Shown piece by piece: positions 1 to 11,179 of a stretch of DNA of 64,000 bases. The position numbers were made by a program, and so were the translations under genes. The notes under the pieces are model-generated. The model ran no database searches. It had not been told where the DNA came from and worked only from the letters and a program-made list of their open reading frames with translations. Each line of letters starts with the position of its first letter. Position 1 is the stretch's first letter. This DNA comes from Ilex aquifolium (taxonomy: Eukaryota; Streptophyta; Magnoliopsida; Aquifoliales; Aquifoliaceae): NCBI GenBank assembly GCA_951799425.1, contig OX637404.1, forward strand, positions 24,238,045 to 24,302,044, read 5' to 3'.

Positions 1-25
1 TATTAATATAATACCATTTTTTTTA

Positions 26-36
<11 letters not shown>

Positions 37-60
<24 letters not shown>
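37..60. repeat. (TA)n microsatellite
   Basis: A run of about twelve TA dinucleotides in AT-rich DNA at the left edge. No gene is seen in positions 1-160. Confidence 0.9.
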
Positions 61-62
<2 letters not shown>

Positions 63-169
63 TTATCTTCAAAAAAACAAAAAAAAACGTGTATCATTTC
101 CTACCATTGAACTAATGGTCCATGACAAGATTCAAGCAATGCAAAAGAAATCTAGGACACTGTATTATC

Positions 170-1999
170 GGGTCTGGCTCGTCTACTGTTAGTGAAGTAA
201 CAACACATGGTGCTGTTAAGTTATACGGCGCCGTTTTGTCCATAAACAGAATCCACATAAGCATCTCCCCTAAACGACACGGTTTTGAGGTAGTCAGTAT
301 CTTCCCTAAAACTAGATGGTCAAACTCTTGCTCTTCAATTTTTTTGGGTAAGTTCCTTACTTTTTGACGAGTCCAAATTTGACTAGACCAAGCCCAACTT
401 GAATGGACCGAGAAAGCCCAAAGGAGATACTATTCGGAGCTGGGCCGTAAAACAATACGGAGGGCATAAAGGGAATTAGGCGGCCGTAAAACAATACGAA
501 GGGCATAAAGGTAATTAGGCGGTCGTAGATCAATACGGAGTCCAAAGAACCCAAGCCCAGGGACCAAGGGGCGCCGCCCATGGGAGGCCACCCGCTTGGT
601 GCCGCCCAAGGGGGCGCCGCCCATGGGGGCGCTGCCCATGTGGGCGCCTGCCTAGCCCTCTGGTCTCCTCCTCCTCCTTTGTCTCCTGACTCCAATGAAG
701 GCCCACTCCAACTCAAGCCTAGTCCAGCTCAGGACCCTCCCGACGGAATAGGAGCACGAGGGAGAAAGTATCGGAATACACACGGAGATCTAGTCATACC
801 ATAATTGTGCTTGTCAAAGTGGTGGAGTCCTACCTTAATTATACTTACCTAAATAGTAGTGACCGCCTCAACTCACTGCCTTACTAAGCCTATATAATGT
901 AAGCTCTCTCCACATAGAGGACATGTTTTACACACTACGCCTCCAGTACTTCACATACTGCACGATACACACATTGCTCTCTCCCTTGCTCCAAGCACTG
1001 TAAAACTCCTGAAGAGTACTCTTCCAGAGACTCTTATTCATCAATAAAGAACACCAGGCCACCGCTGCCATTCCCGAAAGTGGAGTAGGTCATCCGAGAC
1101 CGAACCACTATAAATCCCTGTGTTGATTCTCTGTTTACAGTTTTGATTCATTGATTGCCATTGATTGCTCGTTAATTACTCATTAATTGCATCATTATTC
1201 ATACTTGACTGTTGATCTTGTCAAAGACAATTTTGTGCATCATCACTTTTCATTTTTCTCCCACAAAATTACTGTGTTTTGTATTTACTGTGTTTCTTTC
1301 TCCACCAAACTCTATTGTGGTGGTGTAAACAGTAATTGTGAATTTGTATTTGTCTGTGTGTTGTTGCACAAAGAATGAAAAAAAATAGAGAGAAGCTGGA
1401 ACACCTCACAATTGCTTCAACAACTGACTACATGTCAAAAGCTCACAAGTGCCCCAAGATACCCATTACCCAATAGTGCAAGAAACCCATTTATTGCACC
1501 AATAAGTGCAAAGAACCCATTATTCATGAATGGATAGGTTAAATCCAATTGGTCAAAAATATAGTCTTGCAGAAAGAAAAAAAATGATGGATTGGTGGAA
1601 ATTCAGCTAAAATAAAGTATTTTTGAAATACTTCTCAACCCTTGAAGCAATTCGTGAAGCTGGAAGAGACACAGAGAGTAAAGTTTTGGGTCTTCAATTT
1701 GTTGTTATAACACCGGTTAAGAGAGAGAGATAGAGAAATTGTATGGCAAGAGAATGAGAGTGTAGAAACCCTCATATGGAGCTTGGCAGACGTAGAGAAA
1801 GAATGAAGAAGAAGGGCTTCTTGGCGTTTGGAATCTACATGAAGTTATTTACTGTGGGGATTTGACCATAAAACTATGCCGTTTAATGGGAGATCCTTAA
1901 TTGTAAGTCGATGTGACCATAAAATTGGACAAAACGGCGCCGCATAACTTAACAGCACCATGTGCTGTTACTTCGCCAACAGTAGACGAGCCAGACCCC
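170..1999. mobile_element. Non-autonomous Mutator-like element
   Basis: Terminal inverted repeats of well over 100 bp begin at 170 and end at 1999. The left end reads GGGTCTGGCTCGTCTACTGT and the right end is its inverse with a few mismatches, including the shared core CGGCGCCGTTTTGTCC. The same 9-bp sequence, TGTATTATC, flanks both ends (161-169 and 2000-2008), which is the duplication size of Mutator-like elements. No transposase ORF is present. A solo LTR lies inside at 365-1245, so the element without it was about 945 bp. Confidence 0.88.
365..1245 (+). mobile_element. Solo LTR of a Tat-like gypsy element
   Basis: The segment starts TGACGAGTCC and ends GTGCATCATCA, the same ending as the LTRs of element T1. 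It is flanked by the 5-bp duplication CTTTT (360-364 and 1246-1250). It holds a TATA motif near 892 and an AATAAA-like signal near 1045. There is no internal domain or second LTR, so it is a solo LTR, presumably left by LTR-LTR recombination. A GC-rich stretch at 560-650 repeats a GGCGCCGCCCATGGG-type motif; the proline- and alanine-rich ORFs there are artefacts of that composition. Confidence 0.9.
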
Positions 2000-2008
2000 T
2001 GTATTATC

Positions 2009-2970
2009 ACTCCAATCATGATTCCAATCATTTTAGATCGACCGGACCTACTGTATTGCGTTCTTTTCAAGACTTGTTGTCTCCACATGTTCTCGAAATA
2101 GAGAGAAAATAGTAATTTTTTATTTTATTTTCCACTTTTTTTTTTTTTTTTGGAGAGGGGGGTGGTTTTTTTTTTTTGTTATATCCAATTCTTTTTAATG
2201 TTCATAGGATGGCAGTGGACTCGAGCGGGGGACGGGAGAGTAGTCTTTATCTCCACATCCGCTTCAAAAATATTCATTTACCCTCGATCTACCCCTGTTA
2301 ACAGGAAAAATATTAATCCCCGTCCTCGCTCTGTAGGTAAATATTGATCACTGTCCTTATTCCCGTCACTGTCCCTGTCCATAACAACTAAATTATATGA
2401 TTTTAAGAAAAAAGTTCAAAAAAAATAAATAATAAAACCTCACAAATGGATCTGTAAGAAGAATAAAACCCCATTATATAACAAATAGATCAAAGAAAAA
2501 AAGAAAGTAAATTTTTTTTTTTGGTAAAGAGGAGTGTGTGGGTTTGTGATATTATATATATCTATTAATAAGTGGGGTGAGGGTGGGTGGAGTTTGTGAT
2601 ATTATATATCTATTAATAAGTGGATGGGAGAGTGCCTGGAGTTTTTGTTTTTGTGACATTATATATATGTATTATATATATAAGAATATATATATCATGG
2701 GTTTAGCAGGATGGATAGGGGTAGGGCGGGGATGAGTTTTAGTTCATTCACGTATAAGTTTATGTGGATATTTTTGTATACGTCCACTGTCCAATATTTA
2801 TAATCCATTCTCAGTTCAAATAGAACGAATTTAAACGAATAAATTATAGTATACCCCAATTTTTTGTTCATTAGTTAGGCGTGTTTGGCTAGATAATTTG
2901 GATTGGGTTAAATTGAATTGAAATTTAAAGTCCAATCTCATCCCAACCAATCCAATGGATGGCTCACGGG
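2009..2970. repeat. AT-rich spacer with a diverged ~50-bp tandem repeat
   Basis: No gene is seen. Three diverged copies of a unit containing TTTGTGATATTATATAT lie at about 2540-2680. Poly-T tracts lie near 2136 and 2511. Confidence 0.5.
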
Positions 2971-3374
2971 CAGGGGCGGCTTAAGGTAAATTGAGGCCTA
3001 AAGCGGTAATACTAAATGAGACTTTTTTATTTTTAGTATTATTTTTTAAAAAAAATATTTTTAATTTTTTTTAAGTCAGAGAGAGGATGTGATATTTTAT
3101 TTTTGTGTTTTAAGAGAGAGAGAGAGAGATTTTATTTATTTATTTTTAAAATTTTTGATTTTCTAATATTTTGGATTGAATTGTAGGCCCAAATTATTGA
3201 AATTATAATTTTTTGATTGGGCTTAAATTTTTTGGGGCCTTTTTATAAGACCTAAAATTTTCATGGATTTAAATTTTTTATGTGGACTAGTTATGTATCT
3301 ACAATTATGGGGCCTTTTAAAAATTTAGGTCCTAAAATCCATGCTTTTTTTTTAATACTATAGGGCCGGCCCTG
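2971..3374. mobile_element. hAT-type MITE
   Basis: The element starts CAGGGGCGGC and ends GGGCCGGCCCTG, so the ends are imperfect inverted repeats of the common hAT pattern. A perfect 8-bp duplication CTCACGGG flanks it (2963-2970 and 3375-3382). The interior is AT-rich and has no ORF. Confidence 0.88.
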
Positions 3375-3559
3375 CTCACGGGGAAAGGTCTCTTTTTCCT
3401 TCCAATCCTCCATTTGGATTTTATTTTTGTGAAGTGTGGATCCCATGCACTAATCAGCTTGAATGATTGCTGAAATCACATCGATTTGATTATAATTAAT
3501 ATTCATGTAACAAACCAGAGATTGGAGAGACATGATTGATACTGACGAGTCTTTGGAAA

Positions 3560-3732
3560 GAGTAATGTTATGCATCCCAAATGTGCAACTCAAATTTGCA
3601 TCTCAAATGAAGGGAGACCGTTGGATGAGTGGACCCCATCAACTTTTTTAAATGGGATTCACTCATCCAACGGTCTCCTTTCATTTGAGATGTAAATTTG
3701 GGTTACAAATTTGAGATACATAGTATTTCCCA
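3560..3732. mobile_element. Hairpin MITE, probably Mutator-like
   Basis: Nearly the whole 173 bp is one inverted repeat. Both arms contain CTCAAATGAA and GGAGACCGTTGGATGAGTG and meet near 3640. The flanks share TTGGAAA (3553-3559 and 3733-3739), extendable to 9 bp with one mismatch. As RNA it would fold into a long, nearly perfect hairpin, as small-RNA-generating MITEs do. Confidence 0.8.
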
Positions 3733-4206
3733 TTGGAAATGCCAGCTAGACAAAATATATGGATGCCATGTTGCCATGACACAGTATTGAATCAGTCCAC
3801 ACAAAGGAAATTGGTTTCCCAGAATGTGAGGAGACCAAAAGAGATACATATAATGACAAAGATAATGATAAAAAAATTTTAATTTTTTTTTGATAATATA
3901 ATTTTTCTATTATATTAAGAAATCTTTAATATAATAAAATAAAATCAAAAATCAATTTAACTGTCAAAAGAAATACGTATGATTTAAGGGATGACAAATA
4001 TGTTAAAGAAAAATCATAAAAAATTAAATTGTGTACTTAGAAACAATTAAGTTTTAAAAATAAGGACTTAATGACCTAATATTAAGAGGTATATACTTTT
4101 TGACCAATAACTTTAATTCCATGTTCTTTCTTACAATTTTCCCTTTATTCAATCATCTTTCTTAATACCTAAGCAAACGCATCCCGAGGGACTTATAAAT
4201 GCATTT

Positions 4207-4310
4207 TTTTTTCTTTTTTAGAGAGAGGAGTGGGAGACCGGAACCCTTGACCTCCAGAATGCAAAACTTTCACGGCAAGAAATAACATTGAATCAAAGGC
4301 CGTTGGTATT
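4207..4310 (-). mobile_element. Short SINE-like insertion
   Basis: A 104-bp segment sits between perfect 12-bp direct repeats ATAAATGCATTT (4195-4206 and 4311-4322). Read on the minus strand it ends in an A-rich tail and carries GGTTCCGGTCTCC, which resembles a tRNA-type B box. Long target duplication, A-tail and B-box-like motif together suggest a tRNA-derived SINE, perhaps 5' truncated. Confidence 0.65.
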
Positions 4311-5043
4311 ATAAATGCATTTAAGTACCATAATTAGACTAATTAAATACATTTGTAGTATTAATTGTCGAAAAACAATCATACCAATATCTAAATTTCT
4401 GTTCGTTAATTTGAACCCAATTCTTTCTCAACGTGTGTGTGTGTGATTGAGCCCAATAGTTCATGGACAGCAACATAATGTTGGCAATCGAATAGCAGCC
4501 AAGCCAAAGGCAGGAGGATGGGGGAACATAATCGCTTCCCCCACATTAACTATTAACCAGTTCGATGAAGACTCCTATCTAACCACCCCGCTTATGGAGA
4601 TGATGGAGAAGTTTACTCTACGTGTTTACTTCGTAACCATCCATGACATACATTATCAGAGAGAGAGAGATACCTCATGCATGATTTGCTTCAGAGACCT
4701 TACAGGTACAAAATTTCTTCCGCCCCAGAACACTTGTACGAAGCCTTTGCCCCTCTCTCTCCGAGGTGGTGAAAAAAAACAAAACGATTTCAAATTGGTG
4801 AGGTCAGCGTTTGGTGATAGCATATTTGGCCTTTATATGAAAGAAACTACCTATGCCTATATGTGAATGCGATTGGATTGGTTGTGTGGCTTCTAATAGA
4901 ACACGCAGAGAGAGAGAGAGAGAGAAGGCTGACAATGGAAGCTTTTGATCGGTGGCGGCTGGGTTTTAGGTTTAGGGTTTGGCAAGTGTAGAAGAAAAGA
5001 CTGGTCAGGGCATTGGGTTGGGATAGTCGAGATATTTTATAAA
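4311..5043. other. Spacer with no recognised gene
   Basis: A 139-codon ORF at 4447-4866 has no recognisable domain, and the region shows no exon pattern I can defend. A (GA)n tract lies at about 4907-4925. Confidence 0.4.
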
Positions 5044-5072
5044 CTAGTTGATGCACACGTGCGTTGCACGTG
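5044..5072 (-). other. Helitron 3' terminus: hairpin plus CTAG
   Basis: On the minus strand CACGTGC and GCACGTG pair as a 7-bp stem around a 3-base loop (5056-5072). Eight bases later comes the terminal CTAG (5044-5047), followed by T. Hairpin, spacing and CTRR end match the Helitron 3' consensus. Confidence 0.9.
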
Positions 5073-5103
5073 GACCATTTTGAGTGTACCTGTTATATTA
5101 GAG

Positions 5104-6479
5104 ATTTCTCTAAACTTCAAAATCCCACTAAACAAGTACAAAGCAGCAAAGTCCAATGCACTTATTGACCAAAAAACATTGTAAATGCATACCTAGAAAA
5201 TAGTAAGAAGGTTATTCGTGCACTTAGTACAAAAAAAAAAAAAAAAAAAAAACTACTCGTCCATTATAGAAACACTTGTCCAAACTCATTAACCAGCAGA
5301 GATCAATAATTCAATTCCATTTGTTTATTTCTTGAAGAATTTGAAACTTTTATAGATGACAATCATAAGCACAATGTCTGAAAGTTTTTCAAAGACTTGT
5401 CATTCCATTCGTTAGTTTGCTATTGTATCCATAGAAGCCATGAAATCTGCTGTAAGGATATTCCACAACTCTTAAATGAAGTCTTGATTTTCTGCGAATA
5501 AGAACAATGGCAGAAAAAAATCTTAAAATCTTAAAAGCTGCATTGCCATATTGTTATTTTTTAAAGAACAATGAAATAGGTCTGTACCACAGTAAAATGT
5601 AATTTTATATATATATATATATATATTGCAGTTGAAATGTGAAAAATCATGAACTACCATAAACCATACATTTATTGTTTCTTTGTCAGCTTTCATACAA
5701 AGGTTTTGAACCTTTTTATTATTAGATGTCCACAATGAGTTAAGTGGTATGCATTGCTTAGTGTTCACCAAAAAACAAACATATAGTTAATAACCAAGAA
5801 TTAAAATAAGCTTTTCATCAACTATACTCATCTAATTCAACAAAGTAATTAGACAACACAATTAGTATACTCACCTGATTCATAATTCTTCATTGTCTTT
5901 AGAGCTCTCATAAGTAGGATTCTCGTAAATATTGGACTCTTTAGATGCCTTTAGCTCATATATACATAGGCTGATCTGTTTGTGGACCATTGAAACCACC
6001 CATGGCTCAAGTGTCTAGTATATACCATTGACGGTCCTTAATCATGTATCTAATAAGACGTTTTGATGACCAAAGTAAAAAGTCGTTGGATCAGACAACA
6101 GTTCATCAATTTAAAGAGTTAATACAAGTAAACTTCTAGCAATCCAGGATTGTTAATTTTTCACAATCCACCAATCGTAAGATGCTTAATACCTAAAGCT
6201 AATAGCCTACTATAGCTGCCCTCTTTTTTAAGTATGTCCAAGGAAGAGACTAAATGAAGCATGATGATCACAAAGGTCCCTATTTGTGCTTCAATTCACT
6301 GAATTCTCGATTTTTAACATTTTAAGCATCATGTTCTTGGGGTATCACAGCATCACAGTCCTAAGGAGCCATATCGGTAATATCTGGTGTGCCAATTTGA
6401 AAAATACTGTCAAAAAATAAAAGCATAATATTAAGTATTATCTGAAATAAAGTAAGGCCTCTCCAAAAATGCTTTATAC
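5104..6479. other. Helitron interior without a recognised gene
   Basis: This is the 3' part of the Helitron. It has a poly-A tract near 5230, a (TA)n tract at about 5606-5626, and no protein similarity I can recognise on either strand. Confidence 0.4.
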
Positions 6480-6885
6480 CTCCATCTGGACACGCATTGT
6501 CTCTAACAAGCCAACAATACCAGGTGTGTGTTGAGACTGAGTCACAGGATGTTCGCTCTTACTCCGTCCATGCTTCCGCATCTGTTTGGACTTTCTTTCT
6601 TTCTTTTTCTCCTTTGATGGTACAATGAGGCCCCTGTTTGTACAATGATTACAAAATATATTCCAGAGAGTTGCTGGCTAAGAATTAAGGGGAGCAAAAG
6701 GAAAAAAAAAGAAAAAGAAAAAGAAAAAAGGAAATATGAAAAGGAATAAAACAAAAACATTAACCATTGTCAAATTAAATGAATGTATATTCACAAGCCA
6801 AGACAAGGGGAAGCATACCCTGAAGCCCCTGCAGCAGGCAACAGGATTTCATATGCAGTTTCACGGTGATCATCATCTGTAATAC
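6480..6885 (-). pseudogene. Captured fragment of a PATROL1/Munc13-like (DUF810) gene
   Basis: Two exons are visible on the minus strand. The first (6885-6819) encodes GITDDDHRETAYEILLPAAG. The second (6633-6480) encodes LIVPSKEKKKERKSKQ, a lysine-rich linker, and GIVGLLETMRVQME. They join in phase across an intron at 6634-6818 with GT donor and AG acceptor. Order and wording match the N-terminal part of plant PATROL1-type proteins, which act in vesicle trafficking of plasma-membrane proton ATPase. The full protein is around 1,100 residues; only about 73 are here. A GT follows the second exon at 6479, but no next exon was found. No stop lies within the two exons. Confidence 0.8.
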
Positions 6886-7146
6886 CTGGATTGAAAAAAA
6901 GGATGTTTAAACATTACGTATTGTGTTCCAAACTTTTAGCATAAGAGAAAAACAAATATCACATCTCATTCATAAGTCATGACTTTGCCAGATTCATTTT
7001 GCTCCAAGCACATAAATTATAAAATGACAAATCATGAAGGTCTGGTAAATAGTTCTAATACGAAATCACCAAGCAACTCAGAATTGAACAAATCGAAATA
7101 TTTGCAACTGAAACAAAGTAAAGGAATGCAATAAAAATCAACTTAC

Positions 7147-7205
7147 ATCGCCAACACCAAGAACTTTGGGAGGTGAAAAACTGAAATATGGGCGCGAAAA
7201 CAGAG
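7147..7205 (-). pseudogene. Exon-like fragment of unknown origin
   Basis: On the minus strand this 59-bp piece lies between an AG acceptor and a GTAAGT donor. One frame is open and reads LFSRPYFSFSPPKVLGVGD. It does not join in phase with the PATROL1-like exon downstream. I do not recognise the parent gene; it may be another captured exon. Confidence 0.25.
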
Positions 7206-7559
7206 CTGGAATTCACAGGATCATGGAATTAAAAGAAAAAAATGACAACCTTCACAGAGCAAACCAAATCAATAGCCTAAATGCTGATAAATGCATAAAT
7301 TTTAAATGGAAAAATGCATAAATTTTCTAACTGACAGAGTGTCCTAATACTTTTTAGTATCCTAGAAGCTGTAAGCTGACAAATGCTTTCAAGAAGCTCT
7401 AAGTGTCTATTTTCTAGATTACCTTAGATGCACCTTGGCAGATCATCTAGACATTGACTCCATTGGTGCGAGGGACATGAAAGACCTGCCACAAACCAAA
7501 GAATCAGGAATAAATGGTAGTAGTTGTAAAGAAAAGGGACAGCTGGATGGTGTTGAAAC

Positions 7560-7640
7560 CTGCAGAGAAATGATTGATCTGTGCTGTGGGAGATTCAGAA
7601 CTGCAATTTTGTCAAGTTCTTCCACAACATGATCAAGTTC
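7560..7640 (-). pseudogene. Captured exon of aspartate kinase (ACT region)
   Basis: The 27 codons on the minus strand read ELDHVVEELDKIAVLNLPQH, then RSIISLQ. Plant lysine-sensitive aspartate kinases have nearly the same stretch at the junction of their two ACT domains, where lysine feedback is sensed. The residues just upstream (EQ) also fit the family, so the coding match may extend a little past the apparent acceptor. A GT follows the last codon, but the expected continuation is missing. Enzyme activity is impossible from this piece. Confidence 0.72.
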
Positions 7641-8594
7641 CTGCTCAAGTAAGTACCAAAAGAGGTTAGAACTTACCAGTTGAAAATTCCCAGATACACA
7701 AGCATAGAAAAGGAGTTCAAGCAAATGTGCAAGCTAGTTTTGAACAATTGAAGCGAAAGTCATGTCGTAATGGAGAACTTAAAACTGATAAGTGTCATGA
7801 CACGAAGAAATCTTGCAAATTTCTGCAAAAATAAGTCAACATGCTTTATATAATGTAAAAGTGTATGCATACTGCACATCATTCGCATGCACAAAGATCA
7901 GTCAGCAATCATTCAATCCAATTTTTGCACAGATCTAAGTTTTCACTGTACACCAACAAGATCATTTGAGATTGGTTAAAAATGAATGGAGTATTTTCTT
8001 TTTAAACAATCAACATGCCAATTTTAGCAACTCTTGTAACTACAGCTATGTTATTCACAAGAATTATCATTTTAAATAGTGGCATATGAGGCGATCAATG
8101 ACTAACCTGACTAAACAATATTATATCCTCAAACAGGGAAAGAACCATACTGTTAGTACATAATTTATCAAATAAAAGCCCAAAAGCAAGGCAAGCAGAA
8201 AGATTTATAATGAAGAATCCAAAACATCGAACAAAGACAACAGATAATGAAAACAAATGCAACGGGCTGTGGATACAATTGCTTTATATACAAAATGAGA
8301 GCATGGCTATAAGAAATAAACTTTTTTCTTGGTCTGCAAATTTTTTTTTTAGATAAAATAGAGCAGATAAACAGCAAAAACAGCCCATAATTGGATATAG
8401 AGCCTTCTGTGATCCCAAGATTGGTTGCCATCCAACCCCTTCAAGTATATACAACAAAAACACAAACTTGTATCACGACCAGGCTAAAAAAACAACAAGG
8501 AGGACTGCTTGCTGAAGATGAGAAATTTGATAATCAGATAGCAAAAGAATAAGGACAACTATTTTTTCATATGCCTTGGCCCTAAAGGACTGAC

Positions 8595-10311
8595 CTGCAG
8601 ATGTCCCAGAGCATATTGGGCACGAGGCTTCGCCATAGAAGCTTCAAAGTCAATGTAAAATAGGTAATCACAGTACCTGCCACCAGAATTCAAGTCACAT
8701 CTACATATACAATCACACTTGTTCTAGATTCATTTTTTATTAGTTGAACAACATTTTCCATAATCATCCAGTTATATTCTGATAAAACTTGAGGAATAAA
8801 AGGAAAATAAACCTACACATCTTATCATGCCCTTTTTGGCATTTTTTGTTTATTTTTATTTCATCTTCGACAGAGGATCTTGCTAATTCAGGATACTTAT
8901 TATGAAGTCTTTGGAGAGAATCTCTTGTTTACAGGTGTTTGTCTCCAGTAATACATATGCAACTAAGCCACTGCACGTTTAAGACTCACTGTGGGCGAGG
9001 ATTTAAATTCCCCCAGATCCCTAAAATTCGGAAGATTTTGACTCACACTTTCAACATGTCCTCTCAATATTTTTCAGCAATCAAAAAGTAGGAACAAATA
9101 CACAATCACTTTTAGGTGAAAAGCAGAGAGTACGATAGTTTGTGATATGGGATATAATCATTTCATTTTGTCTTCTATAATGTTTCAGGTCATAAATTAA
9201 CACTTAAAAAAAGATAGAACTTCAGGAAGCAAAGAGTAAAAACATACAAAACAGTAATTAAAGGTATTTAACTATTTATAAATTTGTCATTTGATGAAAA
9301 TATAAAATTACTCTTTGTGTAGTGGGGAAAAAACCATTTCAAAGGCAAAGAAATAAAAAACAACTCAGCTTAAGGGAATTTAGAGTACAAATGAAATTAT
9401 CTCATTTCCATGTAATGTCCAAATGTCCATTCCACCTGCCTTACCCCCCCTTCCCCCAAAAAAATAATAAATAAAATAAAAAACACCACACGCACAATCT
9501 AAATCATTGAACATTGTGTTGGTAAGCCATGCTGCACATTTTCGAGGCTTTGAATATAAACCCATTCAACCAGAAGCTACAAAAGGATCTGTGGATGAAA
9601 ATCCACAACATTATACTTTCGTGAGTTCTACACATAAGGAACAAGCTATAAAAGCAAAGGCCATGGTTTGAAACCCATAACATTTACCCGAGGAAATGTA
9701 TACATAAAGTATTCAACTCGTGTGCAATAATAGAATTTTCATTCTATTTATAGGTTAGACCTTAGTTGCTTCTCCTTTAATTGCTTCGGCTTTCACATAT
9801 TGTTACGTTATGCCATGAACATATCACATTGCTTCCATTATTTTTGCAAACAACCATCTGCCTATATATTTCTGCAAAGTGGCATCCACCATTCCTACAC
9901 CTGTTCCAAAAGGAAATAGCACTCACTTGGCACTCCCCTTGTTGGAGGCATCAACAACCCGTAATGGACGTTTTCTCTGTGGTCGGCTCCCTATATGAAC
10001 TTGCATTTGGGACAAAAAAATATTCAAAGCCTATAAAAAAAAAAAGAAAAACCATTCGCAGAACCAAACTCCTGAAGTTACCTTTGACAAATTAATGCCC
10101 CTCAGAGCAAACACTACCAAGGCTTTGAAAAGTACTCCAGGGCCTTCTTCTAAAGTGAAGACAATGCTTGTCTGAGAATCGAAAAATAAATCCTCTTTAA
10201 CTTGCTTTCAAAAATATACATTAGGCTAGAGAAGGAGTAATACTATACCTTATGGGGCCTGTCAGTCCCAGGGATTATAGGTTCCCTTGCAAGTATCAGA
10301 AAACGAGTATC
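8595..10311 (-). pseudogene. Captured fragment of arogenate/prephenate dehydratase (ACT domain)
   Basis: Four exons on the minus strand carry the C-terminal regulatory part of an arogenate dehydratase, the plastid enzyme of phenylalanine synthesis. Exon a (10311-10249) reads DTRFLILAREPIIPGTDRP. Exon b (10171-10082) reads [20 protein letters not shown] and ends ALRGINLSK. Exon c (9994-9927) reads SRPQRKRPLRVVDASNKG. Exon d (8676-8595) reads YLFYIDFEASMAKPRAQYAL. Donors of a-d and acceptors of a, b and d look normal, and c-d joins in phase. The acceptor before exon c reads AT, not AG, so correct splicing is doubtful. The catalytic N-terminal domain and the last residues of the ACT domain were not found. 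Confidence 0.85.
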
Positions 10312-10398
10312 CTGGCCAATACATTGTAGAATTACACCAAATTAAGGAACAAAAACAAACAAAGGATATAAATATTATAAGAAAAGAAAATGGAGTAC

Positions 10399-10489
10399 CT
10401 GTTGAAGCTTCTCCGCCATCTTATTCGACATTGACTCTCCTTCCTCTACGTGTTCAGCCAGATGACATACCAGAGCAATATTCAAAACC
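10399..10489 (-). pseudogene. Exon-like fragment of unknown origin
   Basis: This 91-bp minus-strand piece lies between TTTTTAG and GTACTCC. Its open frame ends GESMSNKMAEKLQQ and would join in phase to the next dehydratase exon. The text does not match the dehydratase sequence expected there, so it is either a strongly altered exon or a piece of another gene. I do not recognise it. Confidence 0.3.
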
Positions 10490-10687
10490 CTAAAAAGATA
10501 AAAAAATATTCAAAATTAAAGATTAGATATAGAGAAATTCTGATAAATACATAAGTAGAAGGTCAAAATTTATGCCAAAATAGTAACGAAGCCGAAAAAA
10601 ATTGAACAGTCATCTACACGATTACTCGTCCTTTGATTGATCGTCCTTATCCTACTCTGCTTGTGATCATTGCAGTCGTTGTAGTGG

Positions 10688-10827
10688 TTAAAATGGAAAA
10701 GGATTTGAGACGGTGGACTCTCCGATCAGAGCGAAGGTCATGTGACCGGCCTTTGCGTTGGCCTTGACGATGTATTTTCCGATGTATCTGGTGCCTCCGA
10801 TGATTAGAATCTTGTTTTTTGGTCCAT
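10688..10827 (-). pseudogene. Captured 5' exon of a PCBER/isoflavone reductase-like gene
   Basis: The minus strand reads KILIIGGTRYIGKYIVKANA, then KAGHMTFALIGESTVSNP. This is the N-terminal NAD(P)-binding strand and loop of the isoflavone reductase / phenylcoumaran benzylic ether reductase family, which act in lignan and isoflavonoid metabolism. The motif normally reads GGTGYIG; here arginine replaces the middle glycine. The putative start codon at 10827 is one base out of frame with the homology, and a stop follows at 10688-10690. The remaining roughly 270 residues of such an enzyme are absent. Confidence 0.8.
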
Positions 10828-11179
10828 TTCAGAGAGGGAGAGGGTGTAACGGCTGAGAAGTAAATCCCAGGGCAGTGAATTTGAGAAAGGAAATAGGGAG
10901 AAAGAGATAGAGACACAGAGAAGGAAGATGAAGAGAAGCGGGTGTTAATTTGCAGGAGAGAGAGAAAAAAAAGAAGGGAGAAAGTAGGAGAGAGGGAGAG
11001 AGTGTAACGGCTATGTGAATGTGATAGAGGAAATAGGGAGAGAAGAGAGAAGAGAGAAGAGAGAAAGAAAATAGGAACAGAGTGATATAGGAAGAGAGGG
11101 AGACAGGTTAACGACCGGGAAGTAGAGGATATAAATGACATAATCAAAATGTTAGAGGATAAAATTGAAAATAAAATGT

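Noticed and set aside
357..716. Trp/Ala/Pro-repeat ORF inside the first solo LTR
   Set aside because: It reflects the GGCGCC-rich tandem text of the LTR and has no counterpart domain.
1897..2101. Short ORFs on both strands at the right MULE end
   Set aside because: They read through the terminal inverted repeat and recur, inverted, at the left end.
4447..4866. 139-codon ORF
   Set aside because: No domain, no exon context and no codon bias that I can see; it may be chance.
6542..6760. 72-codon minus-strand ORF
   Set aside because: It runs through a pyrimidine-rich intron and overlaps the PATROL1-like exon in the wrong frame.
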